In this document: positions 36,352-43,847 of the stretch, piece by piece | How the letters are laid out: each line of letters starts with the position of its first letter | How positions within the stretch are numbered: the first letter of the stretch is position 1 | Assembly: GCA_937922435.1 (NCBI GenBank) | Contig: CAKZVT010000022.1 | Span: 1-64,000, forward strand | Length of the DNA: 64,000 nt | Source: an uncultured Prevotella sp. | Lineage (GTDB): Bacteria; Bacteroidota; Bacteroidia; Bacteroidales; Bacteroidaceae | Direction of reading: 5' to 3' | Notes under the pieces: model-generated | Told to the model about the DNA's origin: nothing | Database searches by the model: none | The model's input: the letters and a program-made list of their open reading frames with translations, nothing else | Made by a program: the position numbers and the translations under genes

Positions 36352-36508
36352 TTCTTCTAATCCTGCGAGCTATCATAAAATGCACGATAACAAGCAGTTA
36401 CGAAAAGCACAACGTTTACTTCTCTCAAAATCCATAAGATTTTTCCATCTCCGTCACTACTCATAATAGCGTTTGTGTTGGCATTGATTTTCATGACGGA
36501 TTTTTGTC

Positions 36509-36711
36509 CGTCTCCTAATATGAGATGGATATTCTGTTGCAAAGGTAGCGAAAATAATTAAACATCAAGCATTTTGACGGATTTATTTGCGCTTATTTTT
36601 TATGAAGCGGCAACAATTGGGTGGTTTGTTGACAAAACATCATAAAGAAAAGTAGGTAAGTCACTGACAGGTAGTTGTTTCACAAAAATATCCATCTCAT
36701 ATTAGGAGACG
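36509..36711. promoter_or_regulatory. Invertible promoter segment with 25-bp inverted repeats
   Basis: A perfect 25-bp inverted repeat, left arm 36509-36533 (starting CGTCTCCTAATATGAGATGG) and right arm 36687-36711, encloses 153 bases (36534-36686). A leftward promoter lies inside near the left arm. The right arm ends 27 bases from the stop of an intact tyrosine recombinase. This is the layout of phase-variable capsule promoters in Bacteroidales. In this sequence the promoter faces upxY, so the locus is drawn ON. The rest of the 36352-36738 gap has no credible gene. Confidence 0.88.
36540..36568 (-). promoter_or_regulatory. Promoter inside the invertible segment, facing upxY
   Basis: On the minus strand the -7 box TACCTTTG (36547 to 36540) fits TAnnTTTG exactly, with TTG at 36568-36566, 18 bases upstream. 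Expected transcription start is about 36533, at the inner edge of the left arm, leaving a ~180-base leader before upxY. Confidence 0.78.
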
Positions 36712-36738
36712 TCCATTTTTGTGAAACACTTGTTTACG

Positions 36739-37947
36739 TCAGAGACCCTCCAAAATCATCCTGTTCGCCTTGTCAACCTCGCTCGACTTGATTGAGTCGA
36801 GGTAGATTTGCGTTGTAGTTTCCGAATCGTGCCCGAGAGCTTCGCTGATGACTGCAAGCGGAACGTCCTTTCCGCGCGCAATTGTAGCCCAGCTGTGTCT
36901 CGTGTAATACATTGACAAGGGAACGGGCAGGCCGGCTAGGCGTGCAATGTCTTTCAAGTGGCGGTTTATTTTCCTCATCATATTCTGGTACTGCCGGCGT
37001 TCGCTGCCATCCTCTCTTGTAATTATGGGCAGGAGGAACCTTGTGTCGTTTTGATGGTATTTGTCCACAATGTCCTGCATCTGGCGTGTCCATTCCATCG
37101 TCAGCAACTGCCCTGTCTTCTTGCGGCGGTAGGTCAGGTTTCCGTTATTCAGGTCGGTTTTCCTCAGATAAGCCATGTCGATAAACGACATACCGCGCGT
37201 GCAGAAGCTGAACATGAACATGTCGCGGGCAAAGTCCAGCCCCGGTTTCCGCGACAGGTCGAGTTCCTTTATCTTCCTTATCACCTCGAACGGAACGCTC
37301 CTTTTCACCGTTTTGTCCATGCCGCAGTAGACGTGCCTGAACGGGTGACGGTCGGCGGTAAGCCCTTTCTCCACGGCCATTTTGTAGTTGGTGCGCAATA
37401 TGCGCATATAAAAAGAGGTGGTGTTGCGCGTCAGGCCGCTGCCGAGCAGCCATGCCTCGTAAAGTTCCATCAGCTCGCCGTCAACCATGTCGAACGTCAA
37501 GTCGCGCCCCCGGCGGAAGTGCATCAGGCTGTTGAGCGTCGAGCGGTAGGTCTCCGCTGAGCGCGCCTTGCCGAGCAAAGTCTTGTGCCGTACCTGGCTG
37601 CGTATGAAGTTGAACACGCTGTCAGGCGTGTCCGTATTCGACAGGAACGCGGCGGCGATTTCGTCGAGGCTCACCGTTCCCGTGGTCGTCTCGTTCTCAT
37701 GTACAAGCCGTTCGAGCCTGCCGAGTTCCCATTGCAGAATAGTTGTCATGGAAACGAGGCGGCTGTAGCGCGGCGATGACTGCAGCGGAAGGATTATCCG
37801 ACCGTTATCATTGTCCCATTCGCAAGCGAAAATCTTATACTCGCTCGTAATCCTGCGCACCGAGCGGCCATGTATCAGTTGGAATATGAGAGAACCTTCC
37901 TTGCCCGGTGTTGTGGAAGGCCTGAACTTGAGTTTTATGGATGTCAT
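36739..37947 (-). CDS. Tyrosine site-specific recombinase (probable promoter invertase)
   Basis: A 402-aa phage-integrase-type protein starting at ATG 37947 (MTSIKLKFRPST). The frame is open further upstream to 38157, but there it only translates an interspersed repeat, so the longer start is rejected. Domains: Arm-type N-terminus, SAM-like core-binding region (about 105-190), catalytic domain with CTRGMSFIDMAYL (Arg), YYTRHSWATIA (His/Arg), EALGHDSETTTQIYL (His and nucleophile Tyr). It ends 27 bases from the right inverted repeat and is the likely enzyme inverting the upxY promoter, by position and family. Confidence 0.9.
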   Translation of the reverse strand: MTSIKLKFRPSTTPGKEGSLIFQLIHGRSVRRITSEYKIFACEWDNDNGRIILPLQSSPRYSRLVSMTTILQWELGRLERLVHENETTTGTVSLDEIAAAFLSNTDTPDSVFNFIRSQVRHKTLLGKARSAETYRSTLNSLMHFRRGRDLTFDMVDGELMELYEAWLLGSGLTRNTTSFYMRILRTNYKMAVEKGLTADRHPFRHVYCGMDKTVKRSVPFEVIRKIKELDLSRKPGLDFARDMFMFSFCTRGMSFIDMAYLRKTDLNNGNLTYRRKKTGQLLTMEWTRQMQDIVDKYHQNDTRFLLPIITREDGSERRQYQNMMRKINRHLKDIARLAGLPVPLSMYYTRHSWATIARGKDVPLAVISEALGHDSETTTQIYLDSIKSSEVDKANRMILEGL

Positions 37948-38073
37948 TGTGCAACGTGTATTTTTGTTCCTGTCAATATAAGAACTGCCGGCCTTCCGTA
38001 TTGGTTTCCGCTGCGAAGATTTAAGTTCCTTGTTGCCAATGATTAAGCAGTCTTGCAACGTCTTGATTCCCAG

Positions 38074-38157
38074 CATATTGCAAAAGGTGTCCTTTTGCAA
38101 TGCAAAATGCCGCCTTTTAGCCTGCAATACATGGCCTTTTACAGTCCGAAAGGCCAC
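38074..38157. repeat. Interspersed palindromic repeat, copy 3
   Basis: Units CATATTGCAAAAGGTGTCCT, TTTTGCAATGCAAAATGCCG, CCTGCAATACATGGCC and ACAGTCCGAAAGGCCA lie upstream of the recombinase gene. They encode the spurious N-terminal extension of its long open frame. Confidence 0.75.
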
Positions 38158-38254
38158 GTATCAGGAAACGTCTAACGTTCAAGAGGCTATTGCAATGTCT
38201 TTTATCGACGGCTTGCAGCAAATATGAATGAGGGCACATGCTTGTCGGTCCAGT

Positions 38255-38551
38255 TTAGTTTCTCATCTTTCCCCGTTGTTTCAGGAACTCCTGTATTTCG
38301 GAAGCGAGATAAAAATTCTTCCCGTTGTCTTTCATGTTGTAATAGCGTATCAGCCCCTTCTCGCGGTAACGCGCCAGCGTGCGTTGCGACACCCCAAGCA
38401 GTTCGGCCAAGTCAACGTTGTCTAACAGCGTGTCGCCGTCAAGACATTCTTTCTGGCGGTTCATCCGTTCCAGCTTCTTTTCTATACGTGCGAAGCCGTC
38501 AACCATCGTGGCTATCATCTTTTCCAATATTTCACTGTCAATGTAAGGCAT
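38255..38551 (-). CDS. Helix-turn-helix (excisionase-like) protein
   Basis: A 98-aa protein from ATG 38551. The C-terminal half is an HTH_17/MerR-like domain (DLAELLGVSQRTLARYREKG), with LIRYYNMKDNGKNFYLASEI as the wing. The N-terminal helix (MIATMVDGFARIEKKLERMN) could dimerise. The alternative TTG start at 38698 gives 49 poorly conserved-looking extra residues. Similar in size and plan to the two plus-strand HTH genes at 38889 and 39175. Likely a regulator or directionality factor for the adjacent recombinase. Confidence 0.8.
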   Translation of the reverse strand: MPYIDSEILEKMIATMVDGFARIEKKLERMNRQKECLDGDTLLDNVDLAELLGVSQRTLARYREKGLIRYYNMKDNGKNFYLASEIQEFLKQRGKMRN

Positions 38552-38725
38552 AGTTCTCAAAATTTTATCGGTTAATACTGTCCGGCCGTTCTGCGCGCTT
38601 CCGTGGCCGTCTGAATATTCATATTGAGAAAACAATGCCAGCAAGCATTCCCGTTTTCTGTGTTGTCGGGCAACCGTCTGAATATCAGCCAAGTACAAAT
38701 GAATTATTTTTTAATGCTATGAAAA

Positions 38726-38779
38726 GTGTAAACACCAAAGGTGTAAACACTGTAAACCGTTTACATCCAGTGTTTACAC
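38726..38779. promoter_or_regulatory. Cluster of GTGTAAACAC repeats (operator or iterons)
   Basis: Two direct GTGTAAACAC copies (38726-38735, 38741-38750), a perfect palindrome TGTAAAC-C-GTTTACA (38751-38765), and an inverted GTGTTTACAC (38770-38779) lie between divergent HTH genes. Spacings of 15 and 29 bases between copies suggest a multi-site operator bound by one of the HTH proteins, or a small set of iterons. The remaining bases of the 38552-38888 gap show no gene. Confidence 0.6.
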
Positions 38780-38888
38780 ATTCAGGAAACATCCATCTGC
38801 AATGAAGACATCTGCTGCATTATCGTGCCAACTGCGGAAGCAGACTTGCAAGCATTGGCAAAACAGCATTATTTTGCCGAAAAAAGCA

Positions 38889-39167
38889 ATGGAGATAGTA
38901 ATCATTGAGGCCGGAACATTCAGACAGATGAACGAGGCGTTGGAGAGACTCGTACAAGTGGTTATGGACATTGACAAAGGCACAAAGCCGCTCGACGAAT
39001 GGCTTGACAACCAAGACGTGTGCCTGCTGATGGACATTTCGCAAAGCAAGCTCAATACGTGGAGAAGAACAGGGGTGTTGCCCCACAGCCGGATTGACCG
39101 CAAGGTGTATTACAAGAAGCAAGACATTGTTGATTTTATCGAACGCAGGTTGCAGAATAAAAAGTAA
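38889..39167 (+). CDS. Helix-turn-helix (excisionase-like) protein
   Basis: A 92-aa protein from ATG 38889 (MEIVIIEAGTFRQMNEALER). The helical N-terminus (MNEALERLVQVVMDIDKG) is followed by a HTH_17-type domain (DVCLLMDISQSKLNTWRRTG) and wing VLPHSRIDRKVYYKKQDIV. An upstream ATG at 38802 is possible but adds unconvincing residues. It is 7 bases before the next HTH gene, so the pair forms an operon. Pairs of small HTH proteins like these are usual beside Bacteroidetes mobile-element recombinases. Confidence 0.82.
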   Translation: MEIVIIEAGTFRQMNEALERLVQVVMDIDKGTKPLDEWLDNQDVCLLMDISQSKLNTWRRTGVLPHSRIDRKVYYKKQDIVDFIERRLQNKK

Positions 39168-39174
39168 TACCGCC

Positions 39175-39471
39175 ATGACATTGCTCGACAACGAAAGCCC
39201 GGAAGTGGCTAAATACTTCAGGAACATCAGCTACATTACTGACGCGCTCGAAAGGAACAGGATGCGCCTCGGACAGGTTCTGAACGAGGAATGTTATCTT
39301 ACAGAAGCGGAGCTTGCCAAAATCCTGAAGGTGACCCAAAGGACATTGATTGAATACCGCAACATGGGCAAGCTGCCTTATTACAAGTTCGGAGGCCGCA
39401 TCCTGTACAAGGGAAAGGACATCGCCGGTATTTTGGAGGGAAACAGGCGCGAGGCTTTTACAAAGTATTAA
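39175..39471 (+). CDS. Helix-turn-helix (excisionase-like) protein
   Basis: A 98-aa protein from ATG 39175 (MTLLDNESPEVAKYFRNISY). It has an HTH_17/MerR-like domain (LTEAELAKILKVTQRTLIEY) followed by RNMGKLPYYKFGGRILYKGK. Translated just after the 92-aa HTH gene and similar to it in plan; the two may form a heteromeric regulator or excision factor. Confidence 0.82.
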   Translation: MTLLDNESPEVAKYFRNISYITDALERNRMRLGQVLNEECYLTEAELAKILKVTQRTLIEYRNMGKLPYYKFGGRILYKGKDIAGILEGNRREAFTKY

Positions 39472-39603
39472 ACACTGCTTATTTCCTGACTTAGAGTTAA
39501 AAAACCTACGGTACGACACCCAACCGTATCTTTAAATATACTAAAAACTTACAACAAATCAAAACAACCGGGCGGTGACTATTTATATGTTAAATTAAAT
39601 TCT

Positions 39604-39611
39604 TACCTTTA
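39604..39611 (+). promoter_or_regulatory. Probable -7 promoter box for the AAA ATPase gene
   Basis: TACCTTTA (one mismatch to TAnnTTTG) lies 52 bases before the ATG at 39663 in an AT-rich spacer. No clear -33 box; assignment tentative. Confidence 0.4.
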
Positions 39612-39662
39612 CCAATTAAAGCGGAGAACAAATCGTTTTGTTTTGCTAAAAACAATATAGGT

Positions 39663-40823
39663 ATGGCTTCATTACATATTAAAAATTTTGGCCCTATATC
39701 GGACTCGACAAAAATAGAACTGACATCGTTGACGGTTCTCGTTGGCCGCCAGAGTTCCGGTAAAAGTACATTTATGAAAGTACTCTGTTTCTGCCGTTGG
39801 ATTGAGAAAAAGATAATGTCATCGACAGACGACATAGTAAGCCTGTATACCCATCATAACCGCTTTATAAATGACTTGAAACTGTTTTATCGGTTGAACG
39901 ACGAATATTTCAAAGCCGATACGGAGTTGGAATATGATGGAGATACAATCGGCATTGTATACATGGGGCAAACAGGCAATGCAAAGATTACACGTAAGGA
40001 GGTATTTCAGGAAAAAAGATATAACAGCAAACTGTGTTACATTCCGGCCGAACGCAACCTTGTCTCTGCCATCCAGAATGTAGACAAGACTTATAGGGCT
40101 ACAGGAAGGGATGTTCTTTTCAACTTTATATACGAATGGGATGAAGCGAAAGGGCCTTATACTGACGAACACCCTTTTAAGTTGGCTGCTACAGGAGGCT
40201 TCAGTTATGTTAATAGATCCGGTGCTGACGTTTTAGTGAGAGAAGACGGCAGTGAAACACCTGCTTTCTATGCCTCCAGTGGTATGCAGAGCGTAATGCC
40301 AATGGACGTAATGGTGAACTATATTACAGGTTGTGTCGGTGAGAACGCCTCACTTTCAATGCATGAACGCAATGAAATAAACAAGACGGACAACGGCCAT
40401 GCCCATCGTAGATTGGTTTACCAATCCGCCCAACTATTTATAGAAGAACCTGAGCAAAACCTGTATCCTGAATCGCAAAAACTTGTGACAATGAGCATTG
40501 TACGCTCATTGAAAAAGGCTCTAAAAAACAGTTCCGAACAAAATATAGTATTTATAACCACACACAGCCCATACGTCATGTCTGTGATAAATGTGCTTTT
40601 GGCTGCCGCTATTGTCACGGAAAAAGGATTGGAACAGGATGTGATAGATGAAGACTGCATCTTGCCTTCATCGTCCATATCCGGTTATTTTATAAATGAA
40701 AAAGGTGTTTTCCGGAACATCCTTGATGCGGAAATACCCATGCTCAGCGGTAACGACCTGGACGGAGTGTCGGATTGGGTTGATGACAGCATCTGTAAGT
40801 TGAACGAAAAACTGTTTGCATAG
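39663..40823 (+). CDS. AAA-family ATPase (ABC/RecF-like, AAA15-type)
   Basis: A 386-aa SMC/RecF-like ATPase. It begins ASLHIKNFGPISDSTKIELT with Walker A GRQSSGKST at 28-36. After a central helical region come the ABC signature-like YASSGMQSVMPM, Walker B LFIEEPEQNLYPESQ, and the switch FITTHSPYVMSV. Overall arrangement is typical of OLD-like or AAA15 ATPases that pair with an effector in defence systems. The next gene starts 2 bases after its stop and is the candidate partner. No TOPRIM (OLD nuclease) domain is fused. Confidence 0.85.
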   Translation: MASLHIKNFGPISDSTKIELTSLTVLVGRQSSGKSTFMKVLCFCRWIEKKIMSSTDDIVSLYTHHNRFINDLKLFYRLNDEYFKADTELEYDGDTIGIVYMGQTGNAKITRKEVFQEKRYNSKLCYIPAERNLVSAIQNVDKTYRATGRDVLFNFIYEWDEAKGPYTDEHPFKLAATGGFSYVNRSGADVLVREDGSETPAFYASSGMQSVMPMDVMVNYITGCVGENASLSMHERNEINKTDNGHAHRRLVYQSAQLFIEEPEQNLYPESQKLVTMSIVRSLKKALKNSSEQNIVFITTHSPYVMSVINVLLAAAIVTEKGLEQDVIDEDCILPSSSISGYFINEKGVFRNILDAEIPMLSGNDLDGVSDWVDDSICKLNEKLFA

Positions 40824-40825
40824 AT

Positions 40826-41323
40826 ATGAAGCAGGAAACAGCTGAATACAAATCAACTCACGAGCGATTGATGTCAGAAGGATTTTCTCCAGAACAACCA
40901 CTTCAGGTTCGGGCAAAGGTCAGTACGAATGAAAAAGGCAAACGATATACGCTCGTAACGACGGGGAATGAAAAATCCGTGGTATATACAGTAGATGGAA
41001 ATATAATAACAAGCGGTTTGCGTTGTGACAAACTGATACTTGTGAGACGTTCTGCAAGCGGTGCAGATCTGGAACAATGGACAGAGGCTTTCATCAAATT
41101 AAAAGGTGTTGATACAGACCATGCCATTAATCAGTTGAGGGAGACTTTGAAGAAATCCATCTTCAAGCATCCTTCCAACGATGTGGTTCGCGCCCGTATC
41201 ATAGCACAGTCGTTTCCTTCAAACAAGTCTAATCCTACGATGGAAAAAGCGAAACGAGAATTTCGCAAGGTTTATAATTGCGACCTCCGTGGCATGAAGT
41301 CAGGTCAGGAAGATAAACTTTAA
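40826..41323 (+). CDS. Partner of the AAA ATPase, hypothetical (possible PD-(D/E)xK-like fold)
   Basis: A 165-aa protein 2 bases downstream of the ATPase. It contains RCDKLILVRRSASG, then TEAFIKLKGVDTDHAINQLR. The pattern D (residue 68) with a following strand ending xLKG resembles the D...(E)xK core of PD-(D/E)xK nucleases, though here the second acidic position is Lys91 instead of Glu. If that fold is right, this copy may be inactive or bind only. This is inference from pattern alone. The C-terminus is basic (MEKAKREFRKVYNC). With the ATPase it makes a compact two-gene candidate defence pair. Confidence 0.6.
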   Translation: MKQETAEYKSTHERLMSEGFSPEQPLQVRAKVSTNEKGKRYTLVTTGNEKSVVYTVDGNIITSGLRCDKLILVRRSASGADLEQWTEAFIKLKGVDTDHAINQLRETLKKSIFKHPSNDVVRARIIAQSFPSNKSNPTMEKAKREFRKVYNCDLRGMKSGQEDKL

Positions 41324-41502
41324 GAATAATACTTGGCAAATCTTTTACAGTACATAATTTCGAAGTGATTTTAGCATGATAAATAGGCGATGAAAGTGGA
41401 GTTGGATAGACTCTATTAAAAGAATGTCCATGTATTATCGAAGAGAACAAACTCTCAAAATGAATGAATAAGTATGCCAAGCGAAAGAAAAGAAATTGTT
41501 TC

Positions 41503-41533
41503 TTGCAAGAATAAAACTTTTTCGCTACTTTTG
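41503..41533 (+). promoter_or_regulatory. Strong Bacteroidetes-type promoter with no annotated gene after it
   Basis: The -7 box TACTTTTG (41526-41533) matches TAnnTTTG exactly, with TTG at 41503-41505 and 20 bases between. Expected start is about 41540. A strong hairpin terminator follows about 165 bases later, delimiting a transcript near 200 nt. Confidence 0.65.
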
Positions 41534-41609
41534 CATTGTCAAAAGAGATGATGATAGTAAATTATTGAATTTAGATGAAGATTTCATATAGTCTGATTCA
41601 GTGGTTTCA

Positions 41610-41699
41610 ATGATTTTTAAAATATGTCAAAACGTTATGCATCAGGCATTTACGGGCAGGATAAATGACATGCTCGATTCCTGGTGGTACCACTTCTGA
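41610..41699 (+). CDS. Possible 29-aa mini-ORF in the short transcript
   Basis: ATG at 41610 reads 29 codons (MIFKICQNVMHQ..., ending SWWYHF) and stops 5 bases before the terminator hairpin. Its placement between promoter and terminator makes it a candidate coding unit, but the transcript could equally be a non-coding RNA. No family recognised. Confidence 0.3.
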   Translation: MIFKICQNVMHQAFTGRINDMLDSWWYHF

Positions 41700-41703
41700 A
41701 CTT

Positions 41704-41745
41704 AAATCCCCACCACATCAAATGTGGTGGGGATTTGTTGTTTTT
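41704..41745 (+). terminator. Strong intrinsic terminator
   Basis: A perfect 15-bp stem AAATCCCCACCACAT / ATGTGGTGGGGATTT (41704-41718 with 41722-41736), a 3-base loop and a T-rich tract (GTTGTTTTT) on the plus strand. Between 41324 and 41842 this, the promoter at 41503 and the mini-ORF are all I can see. Confidence 0.85.
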
Positions 41746-41842
41746 ACAGTTGGCCGCCGTTCGCTCTTTGGATTTTCAACAAGCGGGTGGCGGTTTCACG
41801 TTTTTTGGGGGTGTGGGTATTGGCTTTGCATATACCGTGGGA

Positions 41843-43840
41843 TTATCTGTCAAGGAATTCGTTTGTACCTTTATTAATGGTTTCGTCCAGGTGCATTGCT
41901 CCTGCTTCGTATGGCAGCCACACCGTCATTTTGCCTTCTCCGCGGTTAGCCCAGGCGTAGTAGGGGATAAGCTTCAGCGTGGCGTCCTGTGTTTGCAGGT
42001 GTCCGTCTGCGTCATACGTCAGTTTCTGTACGCCTGCTGTTATCATGTCGGCTCCGCCGGGTGCTTTCTCTTCGATGACGTCGAGCTTGGCCTTGCGTGG
42101 CAGAAGAACCGAGAATATGTCCAAGCCTTGGTTGTCGGGCCATTCGGCGCAGTAGACCAGCGGGCCGCGCTCTATTGCCAGCATGCCGCGGTCGGCCTCC
42201 ACTTTGCTGTTGGCGGCAACCAAGCGCGGCGACATGTCAAGCGAAAGTTCGACAGTGTCGCCCTTTTTCCATTTTCGGTTGATGGTGAAATACCCCTTGT
42301 CAATGCCGCTTTCAACCACCTTGCCGTTTACTTTCACCGAATATTGTGTCTGCTTCCCGTCGGCGAAACGGTACAAGTCGCTTGGTACAACCTGGCCGCG
42401 CACCCAGCCGGGGATGCGCAGTTTCAGGGCGAATTGTCCGCCTCCTTTCGTCACGGTTATGCTTACCGTGCCGTTGAAAGGATATGCCGTCCGTTGCATC
42501 AGGCTTATCCTGCGCTTGCCAACCGTTACGTCCGACGTGCCTTCCATGAACATGTTGACATACAGGCTGTCGCCGCGTGTGGCGTATATGTAGCCCGGTA
42601 CGGACGGCAGGAAGCGGCAAAGGTTTGACGGGCAGCAGGCACAGCCGAACCAAGCCTTGCGCCCGTAGCCTCCGGCCGACTCCAGTGGGTTGGGGTAGAA
42701 GAAGGCGTCGCCCTTGAGCGAGATGCCCGACAGCACGCCGTTGTACAGCGTCCGTTCGAGCACGTCGTAATATTTCGCGTCGCCGTGGAACAGGAACAGG
42801 CGGTGGTTGACGTACACGTTGCCTATGGCTGCGCACGTTTCGCAGTATGCCGAGGCGTTGGGCAGCTCGTAGTTGCTGCCGAACGACTCGCCGTCATACC
42901 GTGCGCCGATGCCTCCCGTAATGTAGAGTTTCTTGCCTGTGATGTTGTCCCAGATGCGGTCTATTGCCTTTATGTATGCCGTGTCGCCTGTTATTGCGGC
43001 CACGTCGGCCATGCCCGAGTACATGTATGTCGCCCTTACGGCGTGTCCTACGGCTTCGTCTTGCTCCACAACGGGCTTGTGCGCCTGGCTGTATTCGTCC
43101 TTGCGCGAAGTGTATCCGCGCTTGTCGAGGAAGAATTTTGCCTCGTCAAGATACTTCTTGTCGCCCGTTACGAGGTACAGTTTCACCAGTGCCATCTCGG
43201 CAATCTGGTGTCCCGGTACGCGTACAAGCTGTCCTTTGCCCGGCCCTATTTCGCGGCATACGCAGTCGGCGTACCTTATTGCAATGTCAAGGAAGTTGCG
43301 TTTGCCCGTGGCCTGGTAGTGGGCTATTGCGCCTTCGAGCATGTGTCCGAGGTTGTAAAACTCGTGGCTGAGCTGCTCCACGGCCTCCCATCTGTGCGCT
43401 CCAGCCCATCCGTGCGGATGTTTAGGGTTCATTGTGCGCGCCGTATAGAGGTATCCGTCAGGCTCTTGGGCGGCTGCCACGATGGCGAGCACGCTGTCTA
43501 TGTAGTGCTCCATGCGCTTGTCGGGATAGGTCTGGAGCAGGTAGCTCGCTCCTTCGATGGTCTTGTAGACGTCAGTGTCGTCAAAAGAGAAGCCGCCTAC
43601 CTTGAACGTGTCGCACGGATGTGCGGCTTTTACGAAGTTGTCATAACGTCCAGACTCCTCGCATTTTCTGAACGCCAGCGGCACGGTTGTCTCGCGGCAG
43701 GCGTCGAGCCGCTGCTTCCAGAATCCGCCGGTTACGTGTGTCGCTGTGAAGGGCACTGGCGTTATGGGGTAGCCTGCGTGCTGCGCCGGTGCTGCTGTGC
43801 AGGCTAATAATGATGCAAATATCAGTCTTACGGCTTTCAT
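41843..43840 (-). CDS. GH127 beta-L-arabinofuranosidase
   Basis: A 665-aa secreted glycoside hydrolase of family 127 (HypBA1-like), which removes beta-L-arabinofuranose residues. I start at ATG 43840, giving the signal peptide MKAVRLIFASLLACTAAPAQ; a longer frame from 43867 would overlap the GH51 gene. Conserved features are FKVGGFSFDDTDVYKTIEGA, the catalytic AYCETCAAIG (Glu334, Cys336) and CACCPSNL (Cys400, Cys402, Cys403), corresponding to the Zn-coordinating Cys set and acid/base Glu of HypBA1. It is 7 bases downstream of the GH51 stop, so both form one leftward unit. Confidence 0.93.
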   Translation of the reverse strand: MKAVRLIFASLLACTAAPAQHAGYPITPVPFTATHVTGGFWKQRLDACRETTVPLAFRKCEESGRYDNFVKAAHPCDTFKVGGFSFDDTDVYKTIEGASYLLQTYPDKRMEHYIDSVLAIVAAAQEPDGYLYTARTMNPKHPHGWAGAHRWEAVEQLSHEFYNLGHMLEGAIAHYQATGKRNFLDIAIRYADCVCREIGPGKGQLVRVPGHQIAEMALVKLYLVTGDKKYLDEAKFFLDKRGYTSRKDEYSQAHKPVVEQDEAVGHAVRATYMYSGMADVAAITGDTAYIKAIDRIWDNITGKKLYITGGIGARYDGESFGSNYELPNASAYCETCAAIGNVYVNHRLFLFHGDAKYYDVLERTLYNGVLSGISLKGDAFFYPNPLESAGGYGRKAWFGCACCPSNLCRFLPSVPGYIYATRGDSLYVNMFMEGTSDVTVGKRRISLMQRTAYPFNGTVSITVTKGGGQFALKLRIPGWVRGQVVPSDLYRFADGKQTQYSVKVNGKVVESGIDKGYFTINRKWKKGDTVELSLDMSPRLVAANSKVEADRGMLAIERGPLVYCAEWPDNQGLDIFSVLLPRKAKLDVIEEKAPGGADMITAGVQKLTYDADGHLQTQDATLKLIPYYAWANRGEGKMTVWLPYEAGAMHLDETINKGTNEFLDR

Positions 43841-43847
43841 CAGATTG

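Noticed and set aside
36357..36542. 61-codon minus-strand frame in the upxY leader
   Set aside because: It starts inside the invertible repeat arm and its sequence has no coding character; it is better explained as leader RNA downstream of the invertible promoter.
37948..38157. 70-residue N-terminal extension of the recombinase frame
   Set aside because: The extension is a translation of interspersed repeat copy 3 plus spacer; the usual integrase N-terminus starts at ATG 37947.
41669..41695. Stretch CTCGATTCCTGGTGGTACCA resembling a tRNA 3' end or attachment site
   Set aside because: No T-arm pairing and no upstream tRNA body could be found, and no matching direct repeat was noticed elsewhere in the window.
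41684..42628. Long plus-strand frame opposite GH127
   Set aside because: It is the antisense shadow of the GH127 gene, whose catalytic motifs are all on the minus strand.
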